From positions 32,501,083 through 32,565,082 of the forward strand of contig CM077115.1 of NCBI GenBank assembly GCA_039619475.1: a stretch of 64,000 nt of DNA, given 5' to 3'. This document shows, piece by piece, positions 34,270-43,995 of this stretch (the stretch's first letter is position 1; each line of letters starts with the position of its first letter). Source of the DNA: Icerya purchasi (Eukaryota > Arthropoda > Insecta > Hemiptera > Monophlebidae). The notes beneath the pieces were generated by a model that saw only the letters and a program-made list of their open reading frames with translations, made no database searches and was not told the origin of the DNA. A program made the translations under genes and the position numbers.

Positions 34270-35600
34270 TTAATAATACAATAAGCTATTTTAATATTCA
34301 GACACTAAAAATAAAACTTAATTTATCTATGTCACTTTGATGTTCAGACATAATGAAAAAATATAAATGAATAAAGGCATAAACAGTTATTTTGTGGATC
34401 TTTAACTATTGCTTCTATTATTCTAGGTAAAGAGATTTAGTCGATTGTTTTCCGCATTAATACTGGCCCATTCTTCTTAAATTATTTCTGTCAGTTTATT
34501 TTTTGGTTCTCTGGCAAATTGCTCGGTCTAAATGAACATAAACATGTTCGATAGAATTTTAATATCGTACAATCGATGTTCCGAATCATTATGTTGATAA
34601 AACATGAAAAAATACTTAAGCCCTAGTTTTTCCGATGAATGTTCGTAAATTTATTGGTTTAATTATTAGAATTATTTTCTTAGACTAATTCTGATATTCC
34701 AAAATTGCCGTATATCCATAAACTATAACAACCGCCATCATGCCTAACATTATTTTTTTCACACTCAGTATTTGAATTTCTCGAAGGTCCAATGCTGTTA
34801 AAAATATTACGTCCGCTTTCATTCGCTGGAATAAATAACATGATGTACTAATCTGTATTATTCTAAGTAAGCTTCGGGGCAACGTTTAAATGATTTTTTT
34901 CGTTCGATATTATTTCCGAGCAACTCTTGAATTAAAACTGTGCTCTCTAATCACTCTTCGCCGTATTGTTTGTGCGTTCAAACTTGTTTAAAATGTTTCA
35001 CATTAAACATGGTAGCAGTTTTTAACGTACTGATTGGTCGATCTTTTTCAATGCGCATAACGTGTCCGGTAACTAATTGTAAGTGTCAATAGTGTTTGTA
35101 AACAGGAACAATATGACATAGCGAGATAATGACTACGTCAGCACGTAAACCAACTCATATTATGATTGTGGTAAATAGAGATGCGCCCAGCAACTGATTT
35201 GCCGGAGCAGCTCTGCCCGGAACAATTTTTCGAAAAAAGCAGTGATTTTTTGCTGTTGCACCGGATGCTCCGAAACAAAATTATTATTTTTACCATCGCA
35301 ACTAATGTGCGAAACGTTTGATTAATGGATAGCAAAGATTAATATTTTTTTACATAATTAAAAATATTTTTATACTAAAGGTTTATTAAATTCGCGACTA
35401 CGTAAAAATTAAAAAATTTAATCAGCCTTATGTTAACTGCGCTCCAGATTTTTTATTAGAAGAAACCATGTTTTACAATGAAACCAAAAATATAAATATT
35501 TTTAAAACGGTATTTCTAAGCTTTTAAAAAATAGAAATAAATGTAAATCATATAAAAGAGAAAAAAAAGAGAAGTGGTGTCTGACACCCGGTAAGTTCTT
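34270..35600. other. Gene-free stretch
   Basis: No coding frame I can assign; two ~65-codon minus frames (34685-34882, 35138-35335) lack motifs. Confidence 0.35.
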
Positions 35601-35691
35601 TTCACTTTTTGGTAGATATACAAGTATAAAGTCTAATAAAATAAACTTTAATAACAAACAATATAGATCAATAAATTAGATAAATACCTAT

Positions 35692-35729
35692 TTAGAAACG
35701 TTTTCGGGCCTAACCCATCATCAGCTAAC
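35692..35729 (-). ncRNA. Candidate hammerhead ribozyme motif in PLE
   Basis: Minus strand: GTTAG, CTGATGA, a GGG/CCC stem with a 5-nt loop, GAAA, a very short ACGT-type stem and CTAA. The CUGAUGA...GAAA core and the UUAG/CUAA helix fit a minimal hammerhead of the kind described for PLE ends, where the third helix is tiny and activity is thought to need a dimer. Folding is by eye. Confidence 0.4.
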
Positions 35730-35891
35730 ACTAACTTAAAGGAAACTTAAAACATAGTGAAGTGAATATAGGGAATACATGTGTATATATAGTAGATGTA
35801 AAGAGGAATAAACATGGCAGGTGTAAAAATCTATAGGTTGAAAATGCTAATAATTAATATAAAATATAAAATAAAACAAGAAGACAAAAAG

Positions 35892-36454
35892 TTAAATTTT
35901 TATATTAAACAGTGGATTATTATTATTAGGTGTTTGGTCATTTAAAATATTATTTTTATATTTATTTATATAATAATTTTCTGCAATGTTCATATTATTA
36001 CCTTTGTGATAAGTGGCCAGGATGGTTACAGTATTTTCTATTGAATTAGGTTTATGTTTATTTTTAATTAGATGTTCTGCATAGGTTGATTTTTCTATTT
36101 CATTATTATTAAATGCTTTTATATGTTCTTTATATCTGCAATTGATTTTTCGCCCTGTTTGACCAATGTATGATTTCTCACAATCAGTACAATTTATTTT
36201 ATATATACCGCTATTTTCGTAAATATTATTATTTTTTAAATTTAAGGTGTTTATTTTATATTTTAAATTATTTTTAGTTTTGAATGCTACATTTAAACCT
36301 TGTTTTTTGAATAAATTGGTTAATTTGTATATGTTATTGTTTATAAATGTGAATGTTATCCATCCTTTATTGTTAGTAGCATTATTGACTCTTAATTTTT
36401 GTATATATTTTGATTTTGATTTTATTTTGTGAAAGAGTTTAATGAAAATTTCGA
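35892..36454 (-). pseudogene. PLE GIY-YIG endonuclease fragment
   Basis: The minus-strand frame is open without an ATG start from about 36454 to TAA at 35892. It reads W-I-T-F-T-F-I-N-N-N-I-Y-K-L, then N-V-A-F-K-T-K-N-N-L-K-Y-K, the linker after the PLE reverse transcriptase. Next comes E-N-S-G-I-Y-K-I-N-C-T-D-C-E-K-S-Y-I-G-Q-T-G-R, the GIY and YIG motifs with the CxxC usually found between them in PLEs, followed by the Arg-containing R-Y-K-E-H-I-K-A-F and H-L-I-K-N-K-H. The downstream N-I-A-E-N-Y-Y supplies the conserved Glu. The nuclease domain itself looks undamaged over ~105 residues, but the protein is 5'-truncated. A different frame continues upstream near 36480, suggesting a frameshift there. 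Confidence 0.85.
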
Positions 36455-36769
36455 GCCATTACCTGAAGGAAAAAGAAAAGAATTTGGTAAATCTGTACAT
36501 ATTTTTTACATTTATTTATGTATATACTAGTATATCGCCACGGTTTCCCTCACGGTAGGCAGGGGCGGATCTACATAAGGGCTTTTTGGACTGCAGCCCA
36601 GGGCAAAATCGCCCCCAACCGCTATTGAAAACAATAAACGATCGATATTGTAAAGTAAAAATAATAATATCTAAAATTAAAATACAAAGATATATTTAAC
36701 TCTAATTTTTCAAAATTATTTTTATGATCATCCTGCTTCAGAATCTACTTTAAAGGGTTGACATTTAAC

Positions 36770-37151
36770 ATTCTTCTTCTTCATAGTGCCATACTCAGCT
36801 TCTGAGCGTCGGCGACTACCTATTCGTACATCTCAGCTGTACAGATATAGGTAGTGTATTAGGCAATTATTATATTCAACGTAGGTGTACACACGCAAGA
36901 CTACATTCGGAACTGATTAGTAATCGTTTGATTTATCGCGCTACAAGTGCAGTCCCGTGTGGGTTTGCTGTGTACTGACCTAGCGCGCATATGGTGTTGT
37001 ACGTGGTGGTTTTCCATTGCCTTCCACGTAGTTATTAGCGATTATTTATTTTATTTAATTCATGTAATAAGTTGGTCGTCGCTCGGGATCGAACCCGTGA
37101 CCCCCATATCGTAAGTCAAGCGCTCTAGCAACTAGCCTATCGCGACGACAT
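36770..37151 (-). mobile_element. tRNA-derived SINE nested in hAT2
   Basis: Flanked by the same 9 bp, ACATTTAAC, at 36761-36769 and 37152-37160. Its head is at the right: the reverse complement starts GTCGTCGCGATAGGCTAGTT (A-box-like) and contains GGGTTCGATCCC (B box, 37085-37096), the internal Pol III promoter. The 3' end at the left is a short GAA-rich tail. The 382-bp length, duplication and tail are those of a SINE mobilised by a LINE, not of a tRNA gene. Confidence 0.88.
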
Positions 37152-37196
37152 ACATTTAACCTAACTGTGATAAAATATTTTTCAAAATCAATATAG

Positions 37197-37204
<8 letters not shown>

Positions 37205-37262
<58 letters not shown>
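37205..37262. repeat. (TA)n microsatellite
   Basis: About 29 TA units inside hAT2, just after the nested SINE. Confidence 0.95.
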
Positions 37263-37266
<4 letters not shown>

Positions 37267-37680
37267 ATATATCAATAAGGTATTCCGAGTAGGATTAAGA
37301 GAAAATAGAGCGATCTGTAAAAATAACAAAATAAAAGACTGTCAATTAGACAAGCATATAGGCATAGTTTATAGTTTTCTGCTTATTAAGCAATTCCGAA
37401 TTCTGGTCCGTCTCTTATATATCGTTCATTACTGCTAATGCCAAGCACACACACATACGCATGGAATTGTTGAATTTGTGTTTATTGTGTAAAGTAGTAA
37501 GTCTGGGGTATCTTTTTAAGTTGATTCCAGAAAAAAGGCACAAAATTTATTTAATAAACTGGCGAAACTCGATACTGCAATTTTGATTATTTTTTGAGAA
37601 GAAATTTTGGAGAGATTTAATTTAGTTAGTAAAAAAATACAAAGCCCTGGTTTAGATATTTGTGAAGGCAACAAGTTAAT

Positions 37681-38340
37681 GTGTCATTAAACGAGTTCGT
37701 GAACAACATACGGCACCAATCAGATCTGAAGCTGACGGAATACGAAGAAAAAGCTAAAAAATCTAGTACTAGTGTGGGAACCGATTACAGTGACATAAAC
37801 AAGAGGCGCATTACTTCAAAATGTTCAGATAAGTCTACAGATAAGGTCTCAGTATACGGCGCAGAAGAATTTAAAAGAGACACACTAAACGCGGCGTCGG
37901 ATAAGCTGATTATGAATTTAAATAAAAGAAACCAAGTCTATAAGATATGTAGCAAAAAAATCAAATTTTTAATGGGGATTTGCAAGACAAAAATATGGAA
38001 AATATAGATCTGGAAGGTGTACGTAATGTTACAGATTATTATCCAGATAACGTAGTTGAACATTTAACGAATGCGTGCGCATTCAGTTAAAATATTATTT
38101 ACCATAGTCTAAGCCAGAGTCTTACAACTCTTGCAGTGAAATTTTTATGCTAATTTATGAAAAGAAACTTGTTGATGTTTTCCCCAATTGCTATATACTT
38201 CAGCGTTGCCAATTACTTAAAGCGGAGCGCTCTTTCTCCAGTATGTCGCATATATAGAAAACAAATGCAGGACAATAATGTCGAACTATTGACTAAATCA
38301 TTTATCAGTTCTTTCCATAAATTGTGAGTTAACGAAGGCC
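37681..38340 (+). pseudogene. hAT2 transposase remnants
   Basis: A 108-codon frame (37681-38007; its first codon is GTG, not ATG) has no motif I can name but continues in shifted frames. Around 38180-38300 the sequence reads V-F-P-N-C-Y-I-L, then K-A-E-R-S-F-S-S-M-S-H-I, the F-P and A-E-R-S-F-S landmarks of the hAT C-terminal dimerisation domain. Another frame over the same stretch gives D-N-N-V-E-L-L-T-K. Stops and frame changes are frequent. The catalytic RNase-H-like segment cannot be read, so this copy is inactive. Confidence 0.6.
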
Positions 38341-38659
38341 TTACAATATGATGAGCAAATAAAAAAAATTGCAGCACAAAAATGCAGAAAGGTTGCTTTA
38401 TAATTTATCTCAACATAATTACACATAACTTGTCAATTTCTTTTGCAATAATGTCGTAAAGTTTTTATTTGTATCCACAAACACTAAGAGTCATGTTAAA
38501 TAAATAAAATATTTTATTGTCCTATTTTTTTCCTATACTGTATACCTACATCACTATAAGTTTTTTGATAGAATGGCAATTAGTTGAGTAATTAGGTAGG
38601 CTTCTAAGTAGCATTAGCCCAGGGCCCCACAAATTCACGATCGGCCCCTGACGGTAGGG

Positions 38660-39670
38660 TAACAACTGAAGTTAAAAATGCAACACAAAATATTTGGATA
38701 TTACGTTTTGAAAGCCGTTTAAAAATTTTTAGGAATAAATTGCGGGCTACAAAAAATAATTTTTCCTACTTTAACAACCATGTATCCCACGTTACGTAAT
38801 TATTCAGATAAAGGTAATTTGCGCAACTTTTATTTTAACTTAAGAATTACGAGTTTCGCGAAGTCCAGTTGGATTCAGATTTCCCAATCTTTTCTTTCGG
38901 ATTTACGAATTTTTGAATAAAAATTATTTACTAATAAATTCGGCGCTTTTGAGGGGGTTTCTTTCATAACTCGCAGTCAAAGGCGAAATTTTAAAATTGA
39001 GCTTCGATGCGCCTATGATCTTTTTCATCTACCTGTATTCCAAAGAAATAAGATAAACTTTTAAAACACGAATAAAACGCTTGGAAAACAACGCACAGAA
39101 ATGGTTTCAGATATCAACACTGACGCGAAACAAATTTACGTACGCATACCGGTGCATTTTTCTCTTAACAGACGCGATTTTCAGTCGTGTAATGTGAAAG
39201 AACACTTTTGTGCGATTTTATGTCGCATAACGTGAAAGGGCTCTTAGTGTTTGCGATAAATTCCAAATCGTTCACGTATCATTCATTTTAATTTGATGAA
39301 ACATGATTGTGAAGGAAATTGTGTGACAGAAAAAAGCCTTGCCGCACCAGCAGTCGCGCATATTTCATCTGGCTACATATTTTGATGTGCGTATGCGTGT
39401 GTAGTGCACCTAGATGAGTAGAGGCAGTAGAACATTCAACAGGAAAGACAACGCCGTTTTCTCACTCGCTACTTTAGAGCAGGAGTCAGTCGGAGCAGTA
39501 GTCGGAGCAATTGTCGCCAGAGCAATAGTCAGATTTCTGGAGCGGTGAGCAGTGTTTTTCCGATCTGGTTTGTCGGAACAGTGACAAAAAATCAGGGCTG
39601 CGATTTTTGGGACATCACTAATGGTAACAGTATTGTCATTCTACGTTTAGAATTCGCCGAGATTGTATTG
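38660..39670. other. Gene-free stretch
   Basis: No coding frame I can assign. The end of the stretch (about 39593-39620) reads GGGCTGCGATTTTTGGGACATCACTA, a possible inverted end of an older hAT (see findings). Confidence 0.35.
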
Positions 39671-39679
39671 AATATAACG

Positions 39680-40825
39680 TTCTGTTGACCCCTGCCGTGT
39701 TAGTGCGTTTGTACTCTTGTAATAATGGATGTAGCAACTAAACAACGTTGTGCGATAATATTTTGTAGGTAATTAAAAAAATTGGCAGTTGAAGCGATAG
39801 GAAGCCCACAAAAAGACGATTGCATGCCAGAAAGTACGATATCTTGATGCCACAACGAATTCGTGGAGGGAAGCGAATCGGCTTCTTTAATTCCGCACGG
39901 TGGAATTGCACCGAGACAAATATACTTGCTGCAATTATTGTCGTGTATAGTTCTGAAAGCACAGATTCGCATTTCGAAAACGTTAATCCATGAAATGCAA
40001 ACAAAGTACTTAGGAATGATACGAGTGCGTTCCACTTAGTTGCCGCATTGGTTAATTCGAAACCAGATGAACCATCGTACGAATTTGTTTGACAGAAATG
40101 GCTTACAACTGTCGCAGAAGATTTTGCTTTTTTAGAATGAGTCATAACATGCGACGAAAGTTAGGTCTACTATTTCAATCCCAGGACTAAACTGGAAAGT
40201 GTTACTTGGTAAACATTAAGCTCGCCGAAAAAGAAGAAAGTGCGGTAAAATAAATCCGCAGGAAAGGTAATGTTGATTGCCTTCTTTGATTATAGGGGAA
40301 TTTTGCATCGACATTTTATGCCGCCAAAAACAGCAGTTAATGCAGCATACTACCGTACTACACTCCATAGCCTACAACGACACATTCGCATGAAAAGGCC
40401 TGCCATCGAGAACAAGTTGGTGCTCTATCATAATAACGCTCACCCTTGTATTGCTAATTTCGTCAGCCGGTTCCTTAAGGATCACAACATTGAAGTGACA
40501 GATCACCTATCCTACAGTGCTGACTTAGCGCCGTGCGATTATTGCCTTTTTCCAAATGGGAAGAAAGAACTACGCAGACGCTAGTTTTCATCATATCAAG
40601 AAGTTATGAATGCAGCGCATGATTAATTTTCCAACCATGTTGCTGAAGCAGAATTCCAAAAAACGATTATGCTCAAGTGCAACGAATTGAATAGTGAAGG
40701 TCATTACTTCGAAAAAGAAAAACTTGCTGTTGTCGATAGCGAGTCGGATGAAAATTAATTTTTAACACGTAATTCTTTACCGAAAAAATGTAAGTTTTTA
40801 TTTATGACAGGGGTCAGCGTAACTG
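39680..40825 (+). mobile_element. Full-length decayed mariner
   Basis: The coding relic 39725-40758 is bracketed by imperfect inverted ends: TGTTGACCCCTGCCGTG near 39683 and, on the right, TATGACAGGGGTCAGCGTAA near 40803. The outermost bases are uncertain. About 1.14 kb, close to the normal length of an autonomous mariner. Confidence 0.7.
39725..40758 (+). pseudogene. mariner DD34D transposase, catalytic Asp lost
   Basis: Opens with M-D-V-A-T-K-Q-R-C-A-I and passes through several frames: I-R-I-S-K-T-L-I-H-E and Y-L-G-M-I-R-V (HTH region), then V-I-T-C-D-E-S (first catalytic Asp; the usual Gly is Cys). The best open part, 40270-40584, gives M-L-I-A-F-F-D-Y-R-G-I-L-H, Y-H-N-N-A-H-P and Y-S-A-D-L-A-P-C-D-Y-C-L-F-P. 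The second catalytic residue should be the Asp of H-D-N-A but is Asn here; 34 residues separate it from the third Asp, matching DD34D. The C-terminal region continues past an early stop to E-G-H-Y-F-E-K near 40715. Multiple stops plus the Asp-to-Asn change make it dead. Confidence 0.85.
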
Positions 40826-40829
40826 TTTT

Positions 40830-41795
40830 TTAAACAAATTACTTTAACCGAATGAATTTTTCGCTCATCGAGGTGTGCGAACTCTCGTTGAAAAGCGAAT
40901 AAACCAATTTATACGTCTACATTGTTTCTCATCAAATACTAGTAGTGTGTTCGTACACTAATGTTACTGACAATAGTTTCTGGACAGCCTATGAACCTTG
41001 TTGTTAATTGTTCTGTTTTGTCAAAATCGCTGGTCTCTCGTTCGACTGAATTGCTGTTCCTTTTTTTTCATACGTAAAACAACAACGCCTTATTTACTTA
41101 ATTATAATCTTCTTCCGGTGTGACAAACACATTACACGATGACAAATTACTAACTGACGTAAATTAAATCGAGTATTTTTACTTTTTTCGAAGCTTAGTT
41201 TTAAAACGATTTCTCTTTAACAATTAAACAACCCCTTTTTCTGAGTGTAAAGGCTCCATCATAATGTACATTATCACAACCTGGGTCACCATGCAAAACT
41301 GACTACGAGAATCCTATCGAATTCAACGTTAAACATTTTTTCCTGACTCATAGCCGCCCCCTTTCGAATGTTAAAGTAACGCAGAGAGATGGCGGTTTAA
41401 TCTCATACAAAATGATGAAAATTACAAATTTCTTCAAAAAAATAAGAAAAAAAGCATAACATATTTGTACGTAGGAAATTTTTACTCCTTCTTATACTGT
41501 TTTACATTGATTTAGGTTTTACTGTCATGTTCATTCATTTAGAAAAAAAATTGGTGTTTGCACTTTTGAATTCCTTCAAAAGTATGTTTAATATAAATAA
41601 ATGATGATTTGTTTAATCGATAATATTCCACAAAATGTTTTATAGAAGTTTTATAACGGAATAACTCTGTTCCGTAGGAGTAAATCTCGGAAGTAAAAAA
41701 AATTATAAAATTTTATTTGAATCGAATAGAACGAAGAACCGAAAATAACGACCAGGTTATCCGCCCCACTTTTTTCGTTGTAATCGATTTTCACT

Positions 41796-41797
<2 letters not shown>
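40830..41797. other. Gene-free stretch
   Basis: AT-rich sequence without a supported coding frame, ending at the (ATT)n tract that borders the CR1-like element. Confidence 0.4.

Positions 41798-41842
<45 letters not shown>
41798..41842. repeat. (ATT)15 at the LINE 5' edge
   Basis: Fifteen perfect ATT units, immediately followed by the presumed 5' UTR of the CR1-like LINE. A second ATT array lies at its 3' edge. Confidence 0.95.
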
Positions 41843-41844
<2 letters not shown>

Positions 41845-42066
41845 GCTTGGTTGTGTTTTCTGTGCTCTTTAAATTTTGACTCAAAAACAAGTGAATAAGA
41901 TAGAAAGTGTAGTTGAAAAGTGAACAATTATCTTCAAATAGGTGCTCTGGTCAATGATTGGTGACAGGTGGCTATAAACATTATTAAATTATTTCTTTTT
42001 AAACAATTTTCGTGTATCAAAATTTTGTGCGTTCAATTCTCTATTTTGAAATAGAAATTAGCTTTT

Positions 42067-42963
42067 TTGGCTTTCAATAACGTGGATAAAACCTGCGTGA
42101 AATGTTGCCAAACTGTGCCAGAAGACGGCGGATTTTTAACTTGTGCTGAATGCTGCGATGACTTTCATTTAGAGTGCGGTAATGTCCCACCTCGTATCTG
42201 GAGTAGAATGGGAACAACGGCTAGAGAAACCTGGAACTGTCCAACATGTAAAACAGCAAATAAAGACAAGAAAAATTTAAAGACTCTGATAAAAGAAGAA
42301 ATGAAACACCTGTATGAGAAAATTGATGGTCTGGTAAGCAAATTGGAAAACATTGAGAAACAGTATGTAGCCTCACAGGCAAAGTTGGAAGAAACTGTAA
42401 ATCTGTTGCAATCATTACGTTCTGAAAACACAGAACTAGTAATGCAAAATAATGAGCTACATCAACGTGTGGACCAATTGGAACAGCAAACTAGAAAAAA
42501 TAATGTGATTATAAAAAATTTACCACATTCACCTCAAGAAAACCTAAACCAAATACTTGTAAAAATAGGAGAGGTTACAGGCACAAAAATACAAGAATCC
42601 GATGTTGACATTTGCCACAGGCTATCTAAATCACCGCGATAAAAATTTGCGAATGTAGTAGTTCGCCTTTGTCGCCGCGAACTGAAGTTTCAGTTGCTAA
42701 AAAATTGCCGAATGCGGCGCCCAACACTTGCCGACATAGGATTCACCGGAATTAACTCGAGCATTCCCTTTTATGTATCCGAACATCTTACCCAGGCTAA
42801 CTCCAAACTGCTCCGTGAAGCCTAATCGCTGCGGACAAACAAAAGTTGGAGGTTTGTTTGGGTTCGCGATGGAAAGATATTCGCAAGGAAAGACGAGAAA
42901 GCGCCAGTGATAAGAATTACATCAATCGAGCAAGTCTCTGGACTACTAAAAACTCCGAATTGA
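42067..42963 (+). pseudogene. CR1-like ORF1: PHD finger, coiled coil, RRM-like
   Basis: Reads as a 299-codon gene with two in-frame TAA stops (42640-42642 and 42823-42825) before the terminal TGA (42961-42963). Residues ~9-60 form a PHD-type zinc finger: C-V-K-C, C-A-E-C, H-L-E-C, C-P-T-C with a Trp two residues before the last pair. Residues ~75-140 are a charged heptad-like coiled coil (L-E-N-I-E-K, L-H-Q-R-V-D-Q-L-E-Q). Then N-N-V-I-I-K-N-L-P and D-V-D-I-C-H-R-L start the RRM-like RNA-binding part, which continues past the first stop as K-F-A-N-V-V-V-R-L and W-R-F-V-W-V-R-D-G-K-I-F-A. The first codon is TTG where an ATG is expected, and TAG at 42052 blocks any upstream start. It would package element RNA if intact. 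Confidence 0.85.
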
Positions 42964-43995
42964 CTATTAATTCAGTTTTCGGTAAGTAATAGTATTAAAA
43001 ATATATATATAATTATTGGTATAAACACTGGTTCTTTGTTATGTCCAACTGGAACTGATAGAACTTCATTCATAATGGGAATTTATAATATAGATTTATA
43101 TATTACTTATTATAATTATAAATTAGCATTATTCCTTCCTCCACTGAAATCCAATGTTAATCACTCTATCATTATCTGCCATCTTACTCTCTGCTTAAAA
43201 AATCCAAATCTTTATTTACTTTACTTAATTACACATTCAGAAAATCACAATTTATACAGTTATCCTATCCTTACTAAATATATTACTAACAAAAATATGC
43301 GTATATTTACATTTGCAAATACGTTTATCAGTTGTAACTTCTTAATCTTAAATTCCATCCGTATCGTTTTTATAAATTATAAAAATGTTTCACTTTTAAT
43401 TTAATTTGGTTTTAAATGTAAAAACACAGTCTCAAAAATATATGCCATGAAACGAAATACCCTCCATATAAACAACTATATCGGCAATTTTAATCATTCA
43501 TACATAATTCACGTATCTAATAATTGTTATAGAACTAAAGGAAAACCCAGATTGCTGCATATAATAAACAAGATAATTTTCTCTTCTGTTAAAACTACAG
43601 TAAACTTTATACTACGCAATCTAAACTTCACACAAATATGTTTATCAGCAGTAACTTCTTGATTTTATATCCCATCAATATCATCTTAAATAAATTTTTA
43701 AAAAAAAAAAAAAGGATGTTTCACTTTTACTTTGATTCTAATTGTAAAAAACGCAGTCTCAAAAAATATATGCCATGAAACAAAAAACCCTTCAGATAAA
43801 CAACAACATCCGCAATTTTCAATCACTCATACGTAATTCACGTATCCAATAATTGTTACAGAGCTAAAAATTTCAGTTTCGGAAGCAAACCTAGATTACT
43901 GCATATAATAAACAAGGTAATTTTCTCTTTTGTTAAAACTACTGTAAACTTCATACTACGCAAATTAAACTTAACCCGATATAAAATTTAACTAA
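42964..43995 (+). repeat. Inter-ORF spacer with ~330-bp tandem duplication
   Basis: Unit 1 (about 43310-43638) and unit 2 (about 43639-43980) share ordered phrases: GTTTATCAG..GTAACTTC, TGTTTCACTTTT, ATATGCCATGAAAC, ATAATTCACGTATC and ATTTTCTCTTYTGTTAAAACTAC. The period is roughly 320-331 bp and similarity perhaps 80%. No long frame of its own. Spacers of this size are unusual between LINE ORFs. Confidence 0.8.

Larger units (their letters stand above)
35600..36454 (-). mobile_element. Penelope-like element, 3' half
   Basis: Minus strand: end of the RT/linker, GIY-YIG endonuclease, stop at 35894-35892, then a 3' region with the phrase CTGATGATGGG...GGCCCGAAAACG at 35692-35729 that is typical of Penelope-like element ends. 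The 5' part (RT catalytic core) is missing by truncation or replaced around 36450. This is the EN-positive type of PLE. Confidence 0.8.
36560..38650 (+). mobile_element. hAT transposon 2, exact 8-bp duplication
   Basis: The 2091-bp element is bounded by identical ACGGTAGG at 36552-36559 and 38651-38658. The ends are inverted repeats: CAGGGGCGGATC on the left and, read inward from the right, CAGGGGCCGATC, with a GCAGCCCAGGGC / GGCCCTGGGC segment further in. The transposase is degraded to a mid fragment and an hATC fragment. Nested inside are a SINE (36770-37151) and a (TA)n tract (37205-37262). Confidence 0.92.

Noticed and set aside
36247..36432. Plus-strand 61-codon hydrophobic frame
   Set aside because: It is the antisense of the PLE linker region, whose minus-strand frame has real motifs.
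37075..37149. Possible tRNA gene on the minus strand
   Set aside because: Both boxes exist, but it is the head of a 382-bp unit with tail and 9-bp duplication, so it is a SINE.
42165..42431. Minus-strand frames across ORF1 of the CR1-like LINE
   Set aside because: Antisense shadows of the PHD/coiled-coil frame.
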